Source: an uncultured Chitinophaga sp.
GTDB lineage: Bacteria > Bacteroidota > Bacteroidia > Chitinophagales > Chitinophagaceae
DNA length: 64,000 bases
Direction: 5' to 3'
Assembly (NCBI RefSeq): GCF_937898475.1
Contig: NZ_CALEJS010000012.1
Span: 310,001 to 374,000, forward strand
A model generated the notes under the pieces. It saw only the letters and a program-made list of their open reading frames with translations, searched no databases and was not told the origin of the DNA. Position 1 is the stretch's first letter; each line of letters opens with the position of its first letter. Positions 1 through 9,220 of the stretch are shown here, one piece after another. The position numbers and the translations under genes are program-made.

Positions 1-1938
1 CTGCCCTGGGTGACCATGCCCAACTACCTGGAAAGGATTACAGACGGTAACGGCCTGAATCCCCTGCTGCAGAACTACTGGATGGTGATACACCCCCCGG
101 TGCTGTTCCTGGGCTTTGCTTCCATGATCATTCCTTTTGCTTTTGCTTTTGGCGGGCTGTGGACCCGTGAATATAAAGCCTGGACCAAGCCTGCTTTGCC
201 CTGGGCGCTGTTTGCCGCCATGATGCTGGGTACCGGTATTATGATGGGCGCCGCCTGGGCCTATGAGTCGCTCACCTTTGGCGGTTACTGGGCATGGGAC
301 CCCGTGGAGAACGCCTCCCTGGTACCTTGGCTGACTATGGTAGCCGGTATTCATACCCTCCTGGCGTTTAAGTCTACCGGGCATGCGCTGAAGTCTACCT
401 TCTTCTTCTTCTTTATATCCTTTGTGCTGATCCTGTACTCCACGTTCCTGACCAGGAGCGGTGTGCTGGGAGAAACGTCTGTACACTCGTTCACTGACCT
501 GGGGATGAGCGGACAGCTCCTGGTATTCATGGCGGTGTTCACATTGCCTGCATTTTCCATGCTGATAATGCGCAGGAAAGAGATCCCGGATGTGAAGAAG
601 GAGGAAAGCACCTACTCCCGTGAGTTCTGGATGTTTGTGGGGGCGCTGGTATTGCTGATTGCGGCTATCCAGATCACCTTCACCACTTCCATTCCTGTGT
701 GGAACAAGCTATTTAACCTGAACCTGGCGCCGCCGCTGGAGCCGGTTTTCCATTACAACAAGATACAGGTATGGGTAGCCATTGTTGTGGGGCTGCTCAC
801 GGCTATTGTTCAGTTCCTGAAATACAAAGACACTCCGCGTAAAGTAGCGGGGCAGCACCTGCTATGGCCCACTGTCATCTCGCTGGTGGCAACAGTGCTG
901 ATCGGATGGCTGGGCAGGATCAATTATAACCTGTACGGCGCCGGTTACCTGATCGCATTGTATATTATGCTGTTCGCCAGCGTATATGCGGTGATCGGCA
1001 ATGGTATATACATTTTTAAAGGCCTGAAAGGCCGGATGAAAGCTGCAGGCGCTTCTATTGCGCACATCGGTTTTGGCCTGGTATTGCTGGGTATCCTGAT
1101 CTCCGCCTCCAAGCGGGAGGTGATCTCTATAGACCGGATGAAAATGCTGGACGGCGGCTTCTTTGGCACGGAAAGCAAGGAAAATCCGCGGGAGAACCTG
1201 ATGCTGCCCCGGAATTTCCCGATACAAATGGGCGAGTATCACGTAACCTACGCAGGTGACTCTACGGCAGCCGGTGATCCGAAGACCTACTACGTGGTGA
1301 GGTATGAGAAGAAAGACCCCGCCACCGGGCAGCCGCTGGAGAACTTTACCTTGTACCCGGATGCGTTCATCAATACCAAGGGACAGGAAGGACTGACGCC
1401 TAACCCGTCTTCCCGCCACTACCTGACCCGCGACATATTTACCTATGTAACGGCAGTGCCGCGTAAGGACGAGGGCAGCGATACCGCGCATTACAGCCAT
1501 CATGAGATCAAAGAGGGTGATTCCATCTTCTTCTCCAACGGCTACATCGTATACAGCGGCCTGCGGAAATCGCCGCAGAACAAGAACTACCAGGCGGCCG
1601 CCCAGGAAGGCGACCTGGCAGTAGGCGCACAACTGACGGTACACACCAAAGACGGCAGCGAGTCTGCCCTTGAACCGGTATACTTCATCCGCAACAATAC
1701 TTACCAGTACAACGTTCCGGATACCGCCCATCAGCTGTCCCTCTATGTGAAGTTTGCCAAGATACTTCCCAATGAGAATAAGATTGAACTGGAGGTGAAA
1801 GAATCCGGTACCTTCGACGATTACATCGTACTGAAGGCGTTCATCTTCCCCTTCATCAACGTGCTCTGGATAGGCATCCTGATCATGATAGCCGGGTTTT
1901 TGATGAGTATCTATCAGCGGGTACGCCGCACCGTTTAA
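1..1938 (+). CDS. ccmF: Cytochrome c biogenesis protein CcmF/CcsA family, 3' part
   Basis: The reading frame is open from base 1, so the true start lies upstream of the window; the first in-frame GTG at base 10 is not a plausible start. The visible ~645 residues carry the tryptophan-rich WWD haem-handling motif (GGYWAWDPVENASLVPW) followed by GIHTLLAF, and many hydrophobic segments, then a long soluble segment and a last membrane helix before RVRRTV. This fits CcmF, the inner-membrane haem lyase subunit that attaches haem to apocytochrome c on the periplasmic side. An AT-rich inverted repeat begins at the stop codon. Family call is firm; the missing N-terminus prevents a length comparison. 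Confidence 0.9.
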   Translation: MPWVTMPNYLERITDGNGLNPLLQNYWMVIHPPVLFLGFASMIIPFAFAFGGLWTREYKAWTKPALPWALFAAMMLGTGIMMGAAWAYESLTFGGYWAWDPVENASLVPWLTMVAGIHTLLAFKSTGHALKSTFFFFFISFVLILYSTFLTRSGVLGETSVHSFTDLGMSGQLLVFMAVFTLPAFSMLIMRRKEIPDVKKEESTYSREFWMFVGALVLLIAAIQITFTTSIPVWNKLFNLNLAPPLEPVFHYNKIQVWVAIVVGLLTAIVQFLKYKDTPRKVAGQHLLWPTVISLVATVLIGWLGRINYNLYGAGYLIALYIMLFASVYAVIGNGIYIFKGLKGRMKAAGASIAHIGFGLVLLGILISASKREVISIDRMKMLDGGFFGTESKENPRENLMLPRNFPIQMGEYHVTYAGDSTAAGDPKTYYVVRYEKKDPATGQPLENFTLYPDAFINTKGQEGLTPNPSSRHYLTRDIFTYVTAVPRKDEGSDTAHYSHHEIKEGDSIFFSNGYIVYSGLRKSPQNKNYQAAAQEGDLAVGAQLTVHTKDGSESALEPVYFIRNNTYQYNVPDTAHQLSLYVKFAKILPNENKIELEVKESGTFDDYIVLKAFIFPFINVLWIGILIMIAGFLMSIYQRVRRTV

Positions 1939-2083
1939 TTAATAATGAATAATTAACAGTTAATAATTATATTTTGGGGAGCTGACTTTGTGTTGTAAGC
2001 CTGTACTTATTATAATGTGTTAGGGTAGCTGGTGCCCTGTGGGCGCCTGCCTCATTAATTGTTCATTATTAATATTTAATTAT
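1935..2083. repeat. AT-rich intergenic inverted repeat, copy A1
   Basis: Left arm at about 1935-1970 (TTAATTAATAATGAATAATT...) and right arm at about 2053-2083 are near reverse complements built of TTAATTATTAAT-like units. They flank a ~80-base GC-richer core. The left arm contains the ccmF stop codon and the right arm ends three bases before the next ATG. Similar elements lie at 18391-18515 and 35506-35612. Confidence 0.7.
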
Positions 2084-2085
2084 CT

Positions 2086-3099
2086 ATGAAATGGAGGTGG
2101 TTGCGTATACCCCTGGTGGTTATAGCCATGCTCGCAATTGTGTACTGGTGTGGCCCTGAACCAGCTACGCCGAAGTATGAAAGCTCCCTGCCTGAAGTAC
2201 CGGCTGACTCTCATGCGCTGGAACAATATGTAGCCACGCGGGAAGGCCGTCACCGGCTGAAGCCAGATAATGAGGCCCGAATTGTATGGCACGATTCCCT
2301 GCACCGCAAAACTCCCTGCAGCATTGTTTACCTGCATGGCTTTTCTGCCAGCCGCCGCGAGGGTGACCCGGTAGCGGCCGATTTTGCCGCCCGCTACGGC
2401 TGCAATATATTCTACTCCCGCCTGGATGGACATGGCATTGATACTACCGAACCTTTACTGACCATGACCGCCGCGGGGTTGTGGCGGGACGCCCGGGAAG
2501 CCCTGAGCATTGGGTGCGCGCTGGGTGAGAAAGTTATCCTGGTGAGTACTTCCACAGGCGGTACGCTGGCGCTGAAGCTGGCGGCGGAATATCCGAAGGA
2601 AGTATTTGCTTTGATCAATATGTCTCCCAATATCGAGATTAATGACCGCCTGGCTTTCCTAGCCAATAATCCCTGGGGCCTGCAGCTGGCGCGTAAGGTA
2701 AAGGGAGGTTTGTATAATCATACCAGCGGTGAGGGCGATCCGCAGATATCCAGGTACTGGAACACGACTTACCGGCTGGAAGCGGTGGCAGAACTACAGA
2801 ACCTGCTGGAAACCACCATGACAAGCGCCACTTTCAGGAAAATACATCAACCCGTTCTGAACCTCTATTATTACAAGGACGAACAGCACCAGGATCCCAC
2901 GGTACGCGTGGCGGCTATCCTGCAGATGGAGAAGGAGCTGGGCACGCCCCCGGGGCAAAAGGCGGCAGTAGCGATACCCGGCGCGGGGGCCCATGTGCTG
3001 GGCAGCTCGCTTGTATCGCATGACGTGCAGGGCGTAGAGCGGGCTATCTTCCATTTTGCTGAACAGGTATTGGAGCTAAAGCCCTTAGATGCAAAGTGA
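2086..3099 (+). CDS. Alpha/beta hydrolase, membrane-anchored or exported
   Basis: The 337-residue protein opens with a basic tail and a hydrophobic segment (residues 7-21), so it is probably anchored or exported. An oxyanion-type motif YLHGFSAS lies at residues 82-89, a nucleophile elbow S-T-S-T-G places the catalytic serine at S156, and H303 (GAGAHVLG) is the likely catalytic histidine. It resembles serine aminopeptidase S33/monoglyceride-lipase-like hydrolases; the elbow uses Ser instead of the first Gly. Substrate is unknown. It stands alone between ccmF and a DUF4294 gene, all on the plus strand, with the start ATG immediately after the A1 repeat. Confidence 0.75.
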   Translation: MKWRWLRIPLVVIAMLAIVYWCGPEPATPKYESSLPEVPADSHALEQYVATREGRHRLKPDNEARIVWHDSLHRKTPCSIVYLHGFSASRREGDPVAADFAARYGCNIFYSRLDGHGIDTTEPLLTMTAAGLWRDAREALSIGCALGEKVILVSTSTGGTLALKLAAEYPKEVFALINMSPNIEINDRLAFLANNPWGLQLARKVKGGLYNHTSGEGDPQISRYWNTTYRLEAVAELQNLLETTMTSATFRKIHQPVLNLYYYKDEQHQDPTVRVAAILQMEKELGTPPGQKAAVAIPGAGAHVLGSSLVSHDVQGVERAIFHFAEQVLELKPLDAK

Positions 3100-3175
3100 A
3101 ATGAATATTTTGGGCAAGTATGGTTCATCAGTTGAAATGTGTAACTTTAGTAAATAAAATTTCGTTAAAGTTTAC

Positions 3176-3793
3176 ATGTGCCGTCTTAAGATCACTTTAT
3201 TCCTCACCATGCTTGTGTGCAGTTTCCTATACCGGGATGATGCCGTGGCGCAGTCTGCGCAGGAGGGCGGTATGCATGTGAGAGCGGTGGTTGTTGGCAC
3301 TGATACCCTTCCTTCCATTACCCTCCAGATATTTGAAGTAACAGAAAGGCTGCCCCGCAAGCTGCGCAAACAGCGGGAGCGCTGGACCCGTTTGCGGAAT
3401 GCGGTATATGTAACTTATCCTTACGCAAAATCAGCCGGCCGCATACTGAGAGATGTGAACAGCCACCTGGCTTCACTCGATAATAAAAAAGCGCGGAAAG
3501 CCTACCTGGCCAGTAAGGAAAAGGAGCTGAAGGCCGAGTTCGGGAACAAGCTGGAAAACCTGTCCATCTACCAGGGAAAGGTACTAATGAAACTGATAGA
3601 CCGGGAAACGGGTGAGAACTGTTATGAGATCATCAAAGAGCTGAAGGGCGGATTCAATGCCCGTTTGTGGCAGACAGTGGCATTTTTCTTTGGCGGAAAC
3701 CTCAAGAGCGAGTATGACACGGAGGAAGACCATGATATTGAGCAGATTGTACAGGAGATCGAAATGTACAGGTACTACAGAGCCTATAACTAG
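3176..3793 (+). CDS. DUF4294 domain protein
   Basis: The 205-residue protein begins with a signal-peptide-like stretch (CRLKITLFLTMLVCSFLY) and continues with the conserved block of DUF4294: a beta-rich start (VVVGTDTLPSITLQIFEV), a basic helical segment, the VTYPYAK segment, and the charged stretch around KLIDRETGENCYEII. DUF4294 is a Bacteroidota family of unknown function, probably periplasmic. The last ~25 residues are acidic. No operon partner is evident; the next gene starts about 60 bases downstream on the same strand. Confidence 0.75.
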   Translation: MCRLKITLFLTMLVCSFLYRDDAVAQSAQEGGMHVRAVVVGTDTLPSITLQIFEVTERLPRKLRKQRERWTRLRNAVYVTYPYAKSAGRILRDVNSHLASLDNKKARKAYLASKEKELKAEFGNKLENLSIYQGKVLMKLIDRETGENCYEIIKELKGGFNARLWQTVAFFFGGNLKSEYDTEEDHDIEQIVQEIEMYRYYRAYN

Positions 3794-3852
3794 CCCCATA
3801 TTTTAACATTCCTGCTGTTTTTTCTTCTTAATTATTGGCTAAGTTTGATGGT

Positions 3853-4371
3853 ATGAAACCATTGACAACGCTATTATGCCTGTTGCTGCCGGGAACGGTG
3901 GCCCTGGCACAGGAACCAACTGACGATCCGATACAGGTATATGTAATTGACAGTGTGGAAGCAGGACCTGAAGCGATGAACGGGCTGGGGCCCGACCAGA
4001 TTGCCATGATTACCATTGCAAGGGGAAAGAAGACCGTGGAGAAATACGGTGAGCGGGCAGCCAGCGGGGTATTTTATATCGAAACAAAACCGTTTGCACG
4101 TAAGCGTTATAACCGCATGTTCAGCGAGTTGTCGCCTGCTTATGCGGCTGCCTTGCAGCGTTATGGCAGCGACAGCAGCTTTCAGTATGTTATGGGTGAT
4201 AGTGTGCTGCACACCAATATTGAGTCGCAGCTGGCCGCATTAACGCCAAAGGATATTGCGGAGATCAGGATAGAGGGCGGGCCGCCATCTGGAAAGAAGC
4301 TATCCAAGACGAGGGAAGACGAACTGAAAGTTATTATCAGAACACCACAGGACCTTCCGAAACAGCCATAA
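3853..4371 (+). CDS. Small secreted protein with two TonB-plug-like modules
   Basis: I place the start at ATG 3853 (MKPLTTLLCLLLPG), which gives a clean signal peptide; an upstream TTG at 3835 would only add six residues in front of it. The mature part holds two similar modules. Module 1 has VIDSVEAG, then LGPDQIAMITIARG, then YGERAASGVFYIETK; module 2 has MGDSVLHT, then LTPKDIAEIRIEGG, ending in ELKVIIRT. Module 1 matches the pattern of the SusC plug end (IDG..., NPSDIGSVEVLKD, YGSRGANGVVLVTTK). There is no barrel. Function is unknown. A strong terminator follows directly. Confidence 0.6.
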   Translation: MKPLTTLLCLLLPGTVALAQEPTDDPIQVYVIDSVEAGPEAMNGLGPDQIAMITIARGKKTVEKYGERAASGVFYIETKPFARKRYNRMFSELSPAYAAALQRYGSDSSFQYVMGDSVLHTNIESQLAALTPKDIAEIRIEGGPPSGKKLSKTREDELKVIIRTPQDLPKQP

Positions 4372-4406
4372 AAAAACCAGGAGCAGTTATCGCTCCTGGT
4401 TTTTTA
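4371..4406. terminator. Bidirectional intrinsic terminator
   Basis: Stem CCAGGAGC (4377-4384), loop of seven bases, stem GCTCCTGG (4392-4399), with an A-run before and a T-run after. It can end transcripts from both sides and sits between the convergent plug-like gene and susD. Confidence 0.9.
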
Positions 4407-4428
4407 TTTATTACGCTTTCTTGTTTAC

Positions 4429-5973
4429 TTATTGTACATATCCCGGGTTCTGCGGGCGCAGGTTCGGGTTGTTGTTGTACTCCAGTGTAGGCAGCGGGAA
4501 CAGCAGGTGTTTTTCCTGCAGGGTAGGCGCGTTAGCGGTACCGTAGTTGAACCTGTGACCTACAAATTCGTCGAAGTTGTTGGTTGTTTCATTGTATGCT
4601 TTACGCAGGCGTACCATGTCGAACCAGGTTTTGCCTTCGTAGCAGAGCTCGTGCCAGCGCTCACGCCATACAGCGAGGCGGAAGTCAGCCTCGGTGAAAG
4701 AGGTTGGAGTGGTAAGTCTTGCGCGGTCGCGGATCTGTTTCAGCGCCGCAATGGCCTGGGCATTCGGTCCGTGGTCTGCTTCATTTTGTGCTTCAGCGTA
4801 AATGAGCAGTACTTCAGCGTAACGGATCAGGGTCCAGTTCATGCCGCTTTGAGCTGTACCTGCTATGCCTGCAGTACCGTTAGCCACCCTGTCAAAGTGT
4901 TTGAAAATGTAAGGCCTGTTCAGTTGTTTCAGCGCGCCGTTACCGTTGGTATAGTAGGCGGTGTAGAAGAACTGTTGCTCCTCTGTACGTCTGTCGCCAG
5001 GTTCAAAAGAGTCATAGAAGGCCTGGGTAGGGATGGTGCTACCCACCTGTGTACCATATGCGGAGATACCACCAAAGTTAGGCAGCATGGATTCCTGGAA
5101 AGGATTGTTCACGATACCCTGTGCATACTGTATCTGGAAGATCAGCTCTCCCGTGTTCTTTATGGCAGGGTTGTGTAGTGAATCGTAGCCTGGGAACAGC
5201 TGGAAGCTGCCATTGTCGATCACTTCTTTAGCCTTATCTGCAGCGAGCCTGAAATAACCGTCTTTTTTCAGCGGTTCTCCGGCCATGGTGAGATATACGC
5301 TGGCGAGCAGTGATTTCACCGCACCCAGCGAAGCTCTTCCGCTTGCATTTGTCCAGGGCAGACCGGATTGTTCTGCTTTGGTAAGATCGCTGACGATAAG
5401 CTGGTAAACGCTATCCTGGGAAGTACGGCCGGGATACAGTTTAGGATCGGTGTAGCTGGTTACGGGCTCAGTGAGCAGGGGCACATCACCAAACAGCCTT
5501 ACCAGCCAGTAGTAATGCAGTGCGCGCAGGAAGTAGGCTTCGCCCATGTTCCTGGCTTTTTGCGCTTCATCCATCGGGTTAATGCCGGGTATTTTGGCAA
5601 TAGCCTGGTTGGCGTTGGAGATGTTGAGATACAGGTTCTGCCACCATTGCCTTACGTGGAGGTTATCCGGGTTGTAAGCCAGGTTGAGCAGGTTATTCAG
5701 GTCAGAGTTCTGACCGGTTTCAGAGCCGGTAGTGCCGGTGGGCGCTTCCAGCAGCTGGTAGTTATTGGAGAAAATGCCGGTGCCATTGCCGATGAAGCGC
5801 AGGTTGGCATAGATGGCAGTCAATGCTGCATCCGCATGTTCGGGCAGGGTGTAGAAGTTATCCGGCGTAAGGTTGGAAGGATCTTCTTCTTCCAGGAACT
5901 TGGAACAACCAGACACTGCGAACATCGCGCCACAGATCAAAATCAGACAGAATCGTTTTATCGTCAGTTGCAT
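4429..5973 (-). CDS. SusD/RagB-family nutrient-binding outer membrane lipoprotein
   Basis: Start chosen at 5973, giving MQLTIKRFCLILICG and the lipobox VSGC with lipidated Cys22; an upstream in-frame ATG at 6012 lies inside susC and would spoil the signal peptide. The protein (514 residues) shows SusD hallmarks: CSKFLEEEDPSN after the lipobox, TPR-like helical region with ALHYYWLVRLFGDVPL near residue 150, RYAEVLLIYAEAQNEA in the C-terminal half, the RERWHELCYEGKTWFDMVR block and the end LRPQNPGY. SusD caps the SusC channel and binds glycan at the cell surface. It follows susC by 28 bases and is surely co-transcribed. Confidence 0.95.
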   Translation of the reverse strand: MQLTIKRFCLILICGAMFAVSGCSKFLEEEDPSNLTPDNFYTLPEHADAALTAIYANLRFIGNGTGIFSNNYQLLEAPTGTTGSETGQNSDLNNLLNLAYNPDNLHVRQWWQNLYLNISNANQAIAKIPGINPMDEAQKARNMGEAYFLRALHYYWLVRLFGDVPLLTEPVTSYTDPKLYPGRTSQDSVYQLIVSDLTKAEQSGLPWTNASGRASLGAVKSLLASVYLTMAGEPLKKDGYFRLAADKAKEVIDNGSFQLFPGYDSLHNPAIKNTGELIFQIQYAQGIVNNPFQESMLPNFGGISAYGTQVGSTIPTQAFYDSFEPGDRRTEEQQFFYTAYYTNGNGALKQLNRPYIFKHFDRVANGTAGIAGTAQSGMNWTLIRYAEVLLIYAEAQNEADHGPNAQAIAALKQIRDRARLTTPTSFTEADFRLAVWRERWHELCYEGKTWFDMVRLRKAYNETTNNFDEFVGHRFNYGTANAPTLQEKHLLFPLPTLEYNNNPNLRPQNPGYVQ

Positions 5974-6001
5974 GATAATAAGCTTTTTAATTAGCAATGA
6001 G

Positions 6002-9000
6002 TTACAGTCCAACGTTCAGGCCCAGTGTAAAGGTGGTGGGCTTGGGATAGTCGAAGAAGGTCTGACCCTGCGTAAATGCCTGGTCATAGGTGCTTACTTC
6101 CGGATCATTGCCGCTGTAGTTGGTAACCAGGAAGAAGTTCTGTACAGAACCATAGATCCTGAGTTTGCTCAGGTGGTATCTTTTCAGTGCGCCTTCTTTG
6201 AAGGTATATCCCAGCAACAGGTTCCTGCCACGGAGGAAGGAGCCGTCCTCTACCCAGCGGGTGTCTACGTTGGTAACATAACCAGCCCTGGTATCGCGTA
6301 AGGCAGCGATGGGGGTGTTCTGGTTTTCCGGTGTCCATGCATTCAGCACTGTTTTGTAGCTGTTAGCAATGGCTACGCGGTCTTCACCGGAGTGTTTGGT
6401 CATGTTCAGTACGTCATTGCCATAGGTGAATTGCAGGTCCAGGGTCAGGTCCCAGTTCTTGTAACGGAATGAGTTGATCAGTGAACCGTAGAAGTCGGGG
6501 TTGTTGTTACCGATGATTTTACGGTCAGCATCATTGATCTGGTAGTCGCCGTTCACGTCTTCGTACCTGATATCACCCGGGAGGATGGTTTTGTTGGAAC
6601 GGTAGCTGGCAAACTTAGCTGCTTCTGCTGCGTCCTTATCGCTCCAGGTGCCAATGCGGTTCAGCCCCCAGAAGGAACCTACAGACTCACCCACCTTGAT
6701 GATACCGGTAAAGTTGGTGAAGTTCGGGTTACCGCTGAAGATAGGCGCCGGAGTGGCGAGTGACAGCACTTTGTTCTTGTTGCCGGCGATGTTGAAAGTG
6801 GTATTCCAGGTGAAGTCTTTGCCATCTATGTTAACGGTGTTAACAGCAAATTCCCAACCCTTGTTTTCCATGCTGCCGATGTTCCTGGTGATCACAGCAT
6901 AACCGCTGGAGTAGGGCAGGGGAGATTCCAGCAGCATGTCTGTTGTCTTCCTGTAATAGATATCTGCCTCCAGTGAGATGCGGTTCTGGAACAAACCTAC
7001 TTCCAGGCCGAGGTCTGCCTGCTGGGTTTTTTCCCATTTCAGGTCAGGATTGGCAAGACGGTTGATACCGATACCGGTAGCCCTTGTGCCATTGAATATA
7101 CCGGTGTAATCAAAGGTAGAGCCGCCGCCGAAGCCGGTGTAACGGGGACCGATGAGACCCAGTGAAGCGTAGGGACTGGTTTCAGAGTTACCTGTAAGAC
7201 CGTAGCTGGTACGCAGTTTCAGGTGAGAGAAAGTAGAGTTACCTTTCAGGAACGGTTCTTCAGAAATTCTCCAGGCTACTGCCGCAGAGGGGAAAAACGC
7301 ATACTTATTGGACTCACCGAATTTGGAAGAACCATCCACACGACCGGTCAGTGTTACCAGGTATTTATCCATCAGACCATAGTTGATACGGCCATAGTAG
7401 GAGTTGAATGCAAACCTGGTATTACGTGATTCCGGAGTCGGCAGCGTAGATGCAGAACCCAGGTTGTTGTACTTGAAGTAATCAGTCAGGAAGCCTTCAC
7501 CGTAAGTAGTAAAGCCTTTCACATTGGTTTCATACCAGGAAGCACCCACCATGCCGGTGAAGTTGTGGATGTCGTTAATCTTCTTGTTATAGGTCAGATA
7601 AGTTTCTGAAGAGTAGAAGGTTTCGCGGTTGTCATCCAGTACGGCACGGCCTCTCTGGTTCTGGGAGATCTGGTTCAGGTTACGGCCGCTGTACTCGTTA
7701 CGCTGGCGGGTAACCACGTCAGCGCCCAGTACGGAGCGCAGTTCCAGTCCCGGCGCCAGGTGCAGGTTCACATAGATGTTACCCAGCACGGTTTGTGTAT
7801 ACAGTTCATAGAAGCGGTTATTCATGATGTTAACCGGGTTTTCACCACCTTCCATGCCCTGGTATTGCCAGTTACCTGCATAGGTACCTGCATATCTGCC
7901 ACTGGGATATTTCACCGGCAGAATGGGCAGACCTTCTGTGATCATACGCACAGAGTTAAGGCCACCTGTACCGATGTCTACCAGGTTTTCTTTCTGGTTG
8001 TTATAGCTGAGGTTACCACCTACAGAGATCCAGTCTTTCAGTTCTGTATCAAAAGTGAAGCGGGCAGAATAACGTTTCAGATAAGAGTTCAGCAGCAGGC
8101 CGTTATCATCGCGGTAGCCGAGGTAAACGCCGTAAGAGCCTTTTTCGTTGCCGTTGGTGAAAGACAGCTGGTGGTTCTGGGAGAGTTTGCTTTGGGTAGC
8201 TTCTTTCAGCCAGTCTGTATTGTACAGCGGCTCAGGATTGCCGTCTGCACCCAGCCTGAACAGTTCAGGATTACCGAGGGTGTTGCCCACGAGGTAGTTC
8301 CTTCTCTTAACTACAGGATCAGAGTAGTTGCCTGCAGCCCAGCCTTGCGGGTCGTAGGTTTGCGCATTTTTATACGCCTGCTCTTCTACCCACAGGAACT
8401 CTTTGGAGTCCAGCATTTTTACGCGGTGAGGGCCGATGGTAGGCACGCTGAAGTCAACATCGTAGTTGATGTGACCACCGTCCCTGGGGCCTTTTTTGGT
8501 AGTTACCAGCACTACGCCATTGGCGCCGCGGGAACCGTAGATCGCGGTAGCAGAAGCATCTTTCAGTACTTCCACGGAACCGATATCAGAAGGGTTAATA
8601 TAGTCAATAGCGTTAGAGAACTGTGTTTGGGTACCAACGGGCAGCATCACACCATCGATAATGTACAGCGGGTTGCTGGTAGTGTTGATGGAGCTGAAAC
8701 CACGGATACGTACACGGGTGGCGCCACCGGGGCGGCCTGAGTTCACACTTACATTCACGCCCGGAATACGGCCTGCGAGGGCCTGGTTCACGGACGGAAC
8801 CTGGCGTTCCTGCAATTGTGCTGTTTTAACAGTAGCTACGGCGCCGGTGATATCAGATCTTTTCTGAGTACCGTAACCCACTACTACAACGTCCTGCAGT
8901 GATTGTACATCAGTAGACAGCGCGATGTTCACTTCTGAACTGCTGCCAATGGCTATTTCCTGGGTAGAATAACCCACGAAAGAAAATATCAGGGCGTTGG

Positions 9001-9220
9001 CGCCCTTCGGAACATCCAGGGAGAAGGTACCGTCAGGTTTGGTTTGGGTACCTACAGCAGTACCTTTTGCCTGAACGGTTACGCCCGGTAAGGGGCTTTT
9101 GTCCTTGGCGTCAGTCACCTGCCCGGAAATTTTCCTGGACTGGGAGAAGGCCATTAAACACATAAATATCCATAACGTGCTTAGGAGGCCACTTCGCATA
9201 AGAAAGGTTGTTTTCTTCAT
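6002..9220 (-). CDS. SusC/RagA TonB-linked outer membrane transporter
   Basis: Start at 9220 gives MKKTTFLMRSGLLSTLW with a standard signal peptide; a longer frame to 9289 adds no recognisable sequence. The ~1072-residue protein has a carboxypeptidase-D-regulatory-like domain (ISGQVTDAKDKSPLPGV ... FSFVGYSTQEI), the TonB box region (VVVGYGTQKRSDITGAV), the plug (VRIRGFSSIN, LYIIDGVMLP, SVEVLKDASATAIYGSRG) and a beta-barrel ending in TLGLNVGL. It lacks an N-terminal STN domain, so sigma/anti-sigma signalling through it is unlikely; the upstream LacI gene is the more likely regulator. It imports oligosaccharides together with the following SusD. Confidence 0.96.
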   Translation of the reverse strand: MKKTTFLMRSGLLSTLWIFMCLMAFSQSRKISGQVTDAKDKSPLPGVTVQAKGTAVGTQTKPDGTFSLDVPKGANALIFSFVGYSTQEIAIGSSSEVNIALSTDVQSLQDVVVVGYGTQKRSDITGAVATVKTAQLQERQVPSVNQALAGRIPGVNVSVNSGRPGGATRVRIRGFSSINTTSNPLYIIDGVMLPVGTQTQFSNAIDYINPSDIGSVEVLKDASATAIYGSRGANGVVLVTTKKGPRDGGHINYDVDFSVPTIGPHRVKMLDSKEFLWVEEQAYKNAQTYDPQGWAAGNYSDPVVKRRNYLVGNTLGNPELFRLGADGNPEPLYNTDWLKEATQSKLSQNHQLSFTNGNEKGSYGVYLGYRDDNGLLLNSYLKRYSARFTFDTELKDWISVGGNLSYNNQKENLVDIGTGGLNSVRMITEGLPILPVKYPSGRYAGTYAGNWQYQGMEGGENPVNIMNNRFYELYTQTVLGNIYVNLHLAPGLELRSVLGADVVTRQRNEYSGRNLNQISQNQRGRAVLDDNRETFYSSETYLTYNKKINDIHNFTGMVGASWYETNVKGFTTYGEGFLTDYFKYNNLGSASTLPTPESRNTRFAFNSYYGRINYGLMDKYLVTLTGRVDGSSKFGESNKYAFFPSAAVAWRISEEPFLKGNSTFSHLKLRTSYGLTGNSETSPYASLGLIGPRYTGFGGGSTFDYTGIFNGTRATGIGINRLANPDLKWEKTQQADLGLEVGLFQNRISLEADIYYRKTTDMLLESPLPYSSGYAVITRNIGSMENKGWEFAVNTVNIDGKDFTWNTTFNIAGNKNKVLSLATPAPIFSGNPNFTNFTGIIKVGESVGSFWGLNRIGTWSDKDAAEAAKFASYRSNKTILPGDIRYEDVNGDYQINDADRKIIGNNNPDFYGSLINSFRYKNWDLTLDLQFTYGNDVLNMTKHSGEDRVAIANSYKTVLNAWTPENQNTPIAALRDTRAGYVTNVDTRWVEDGSFLRGRNLLLGYTFKEGALKRYHLSKLRIYGSVQNFFLVTNYSGNDPEVSTYDQAFTQGQTFFDYPKPTTFTLGLNVGL

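Noticed and set aside
862..1731. Minus-strand frame of 289 codons opposite ccmF
   Set aside because: Antisense to a well-conserved gene, no recognisable family or start region.
7760..8740. Open plus-strand frame of 326 codons opposite susC
   Set aside because: It lies fully antisense to a clear SusC gene and its translation shows no domain, only Val/His/Gln-rich sequence typical of reverse-strand reading.
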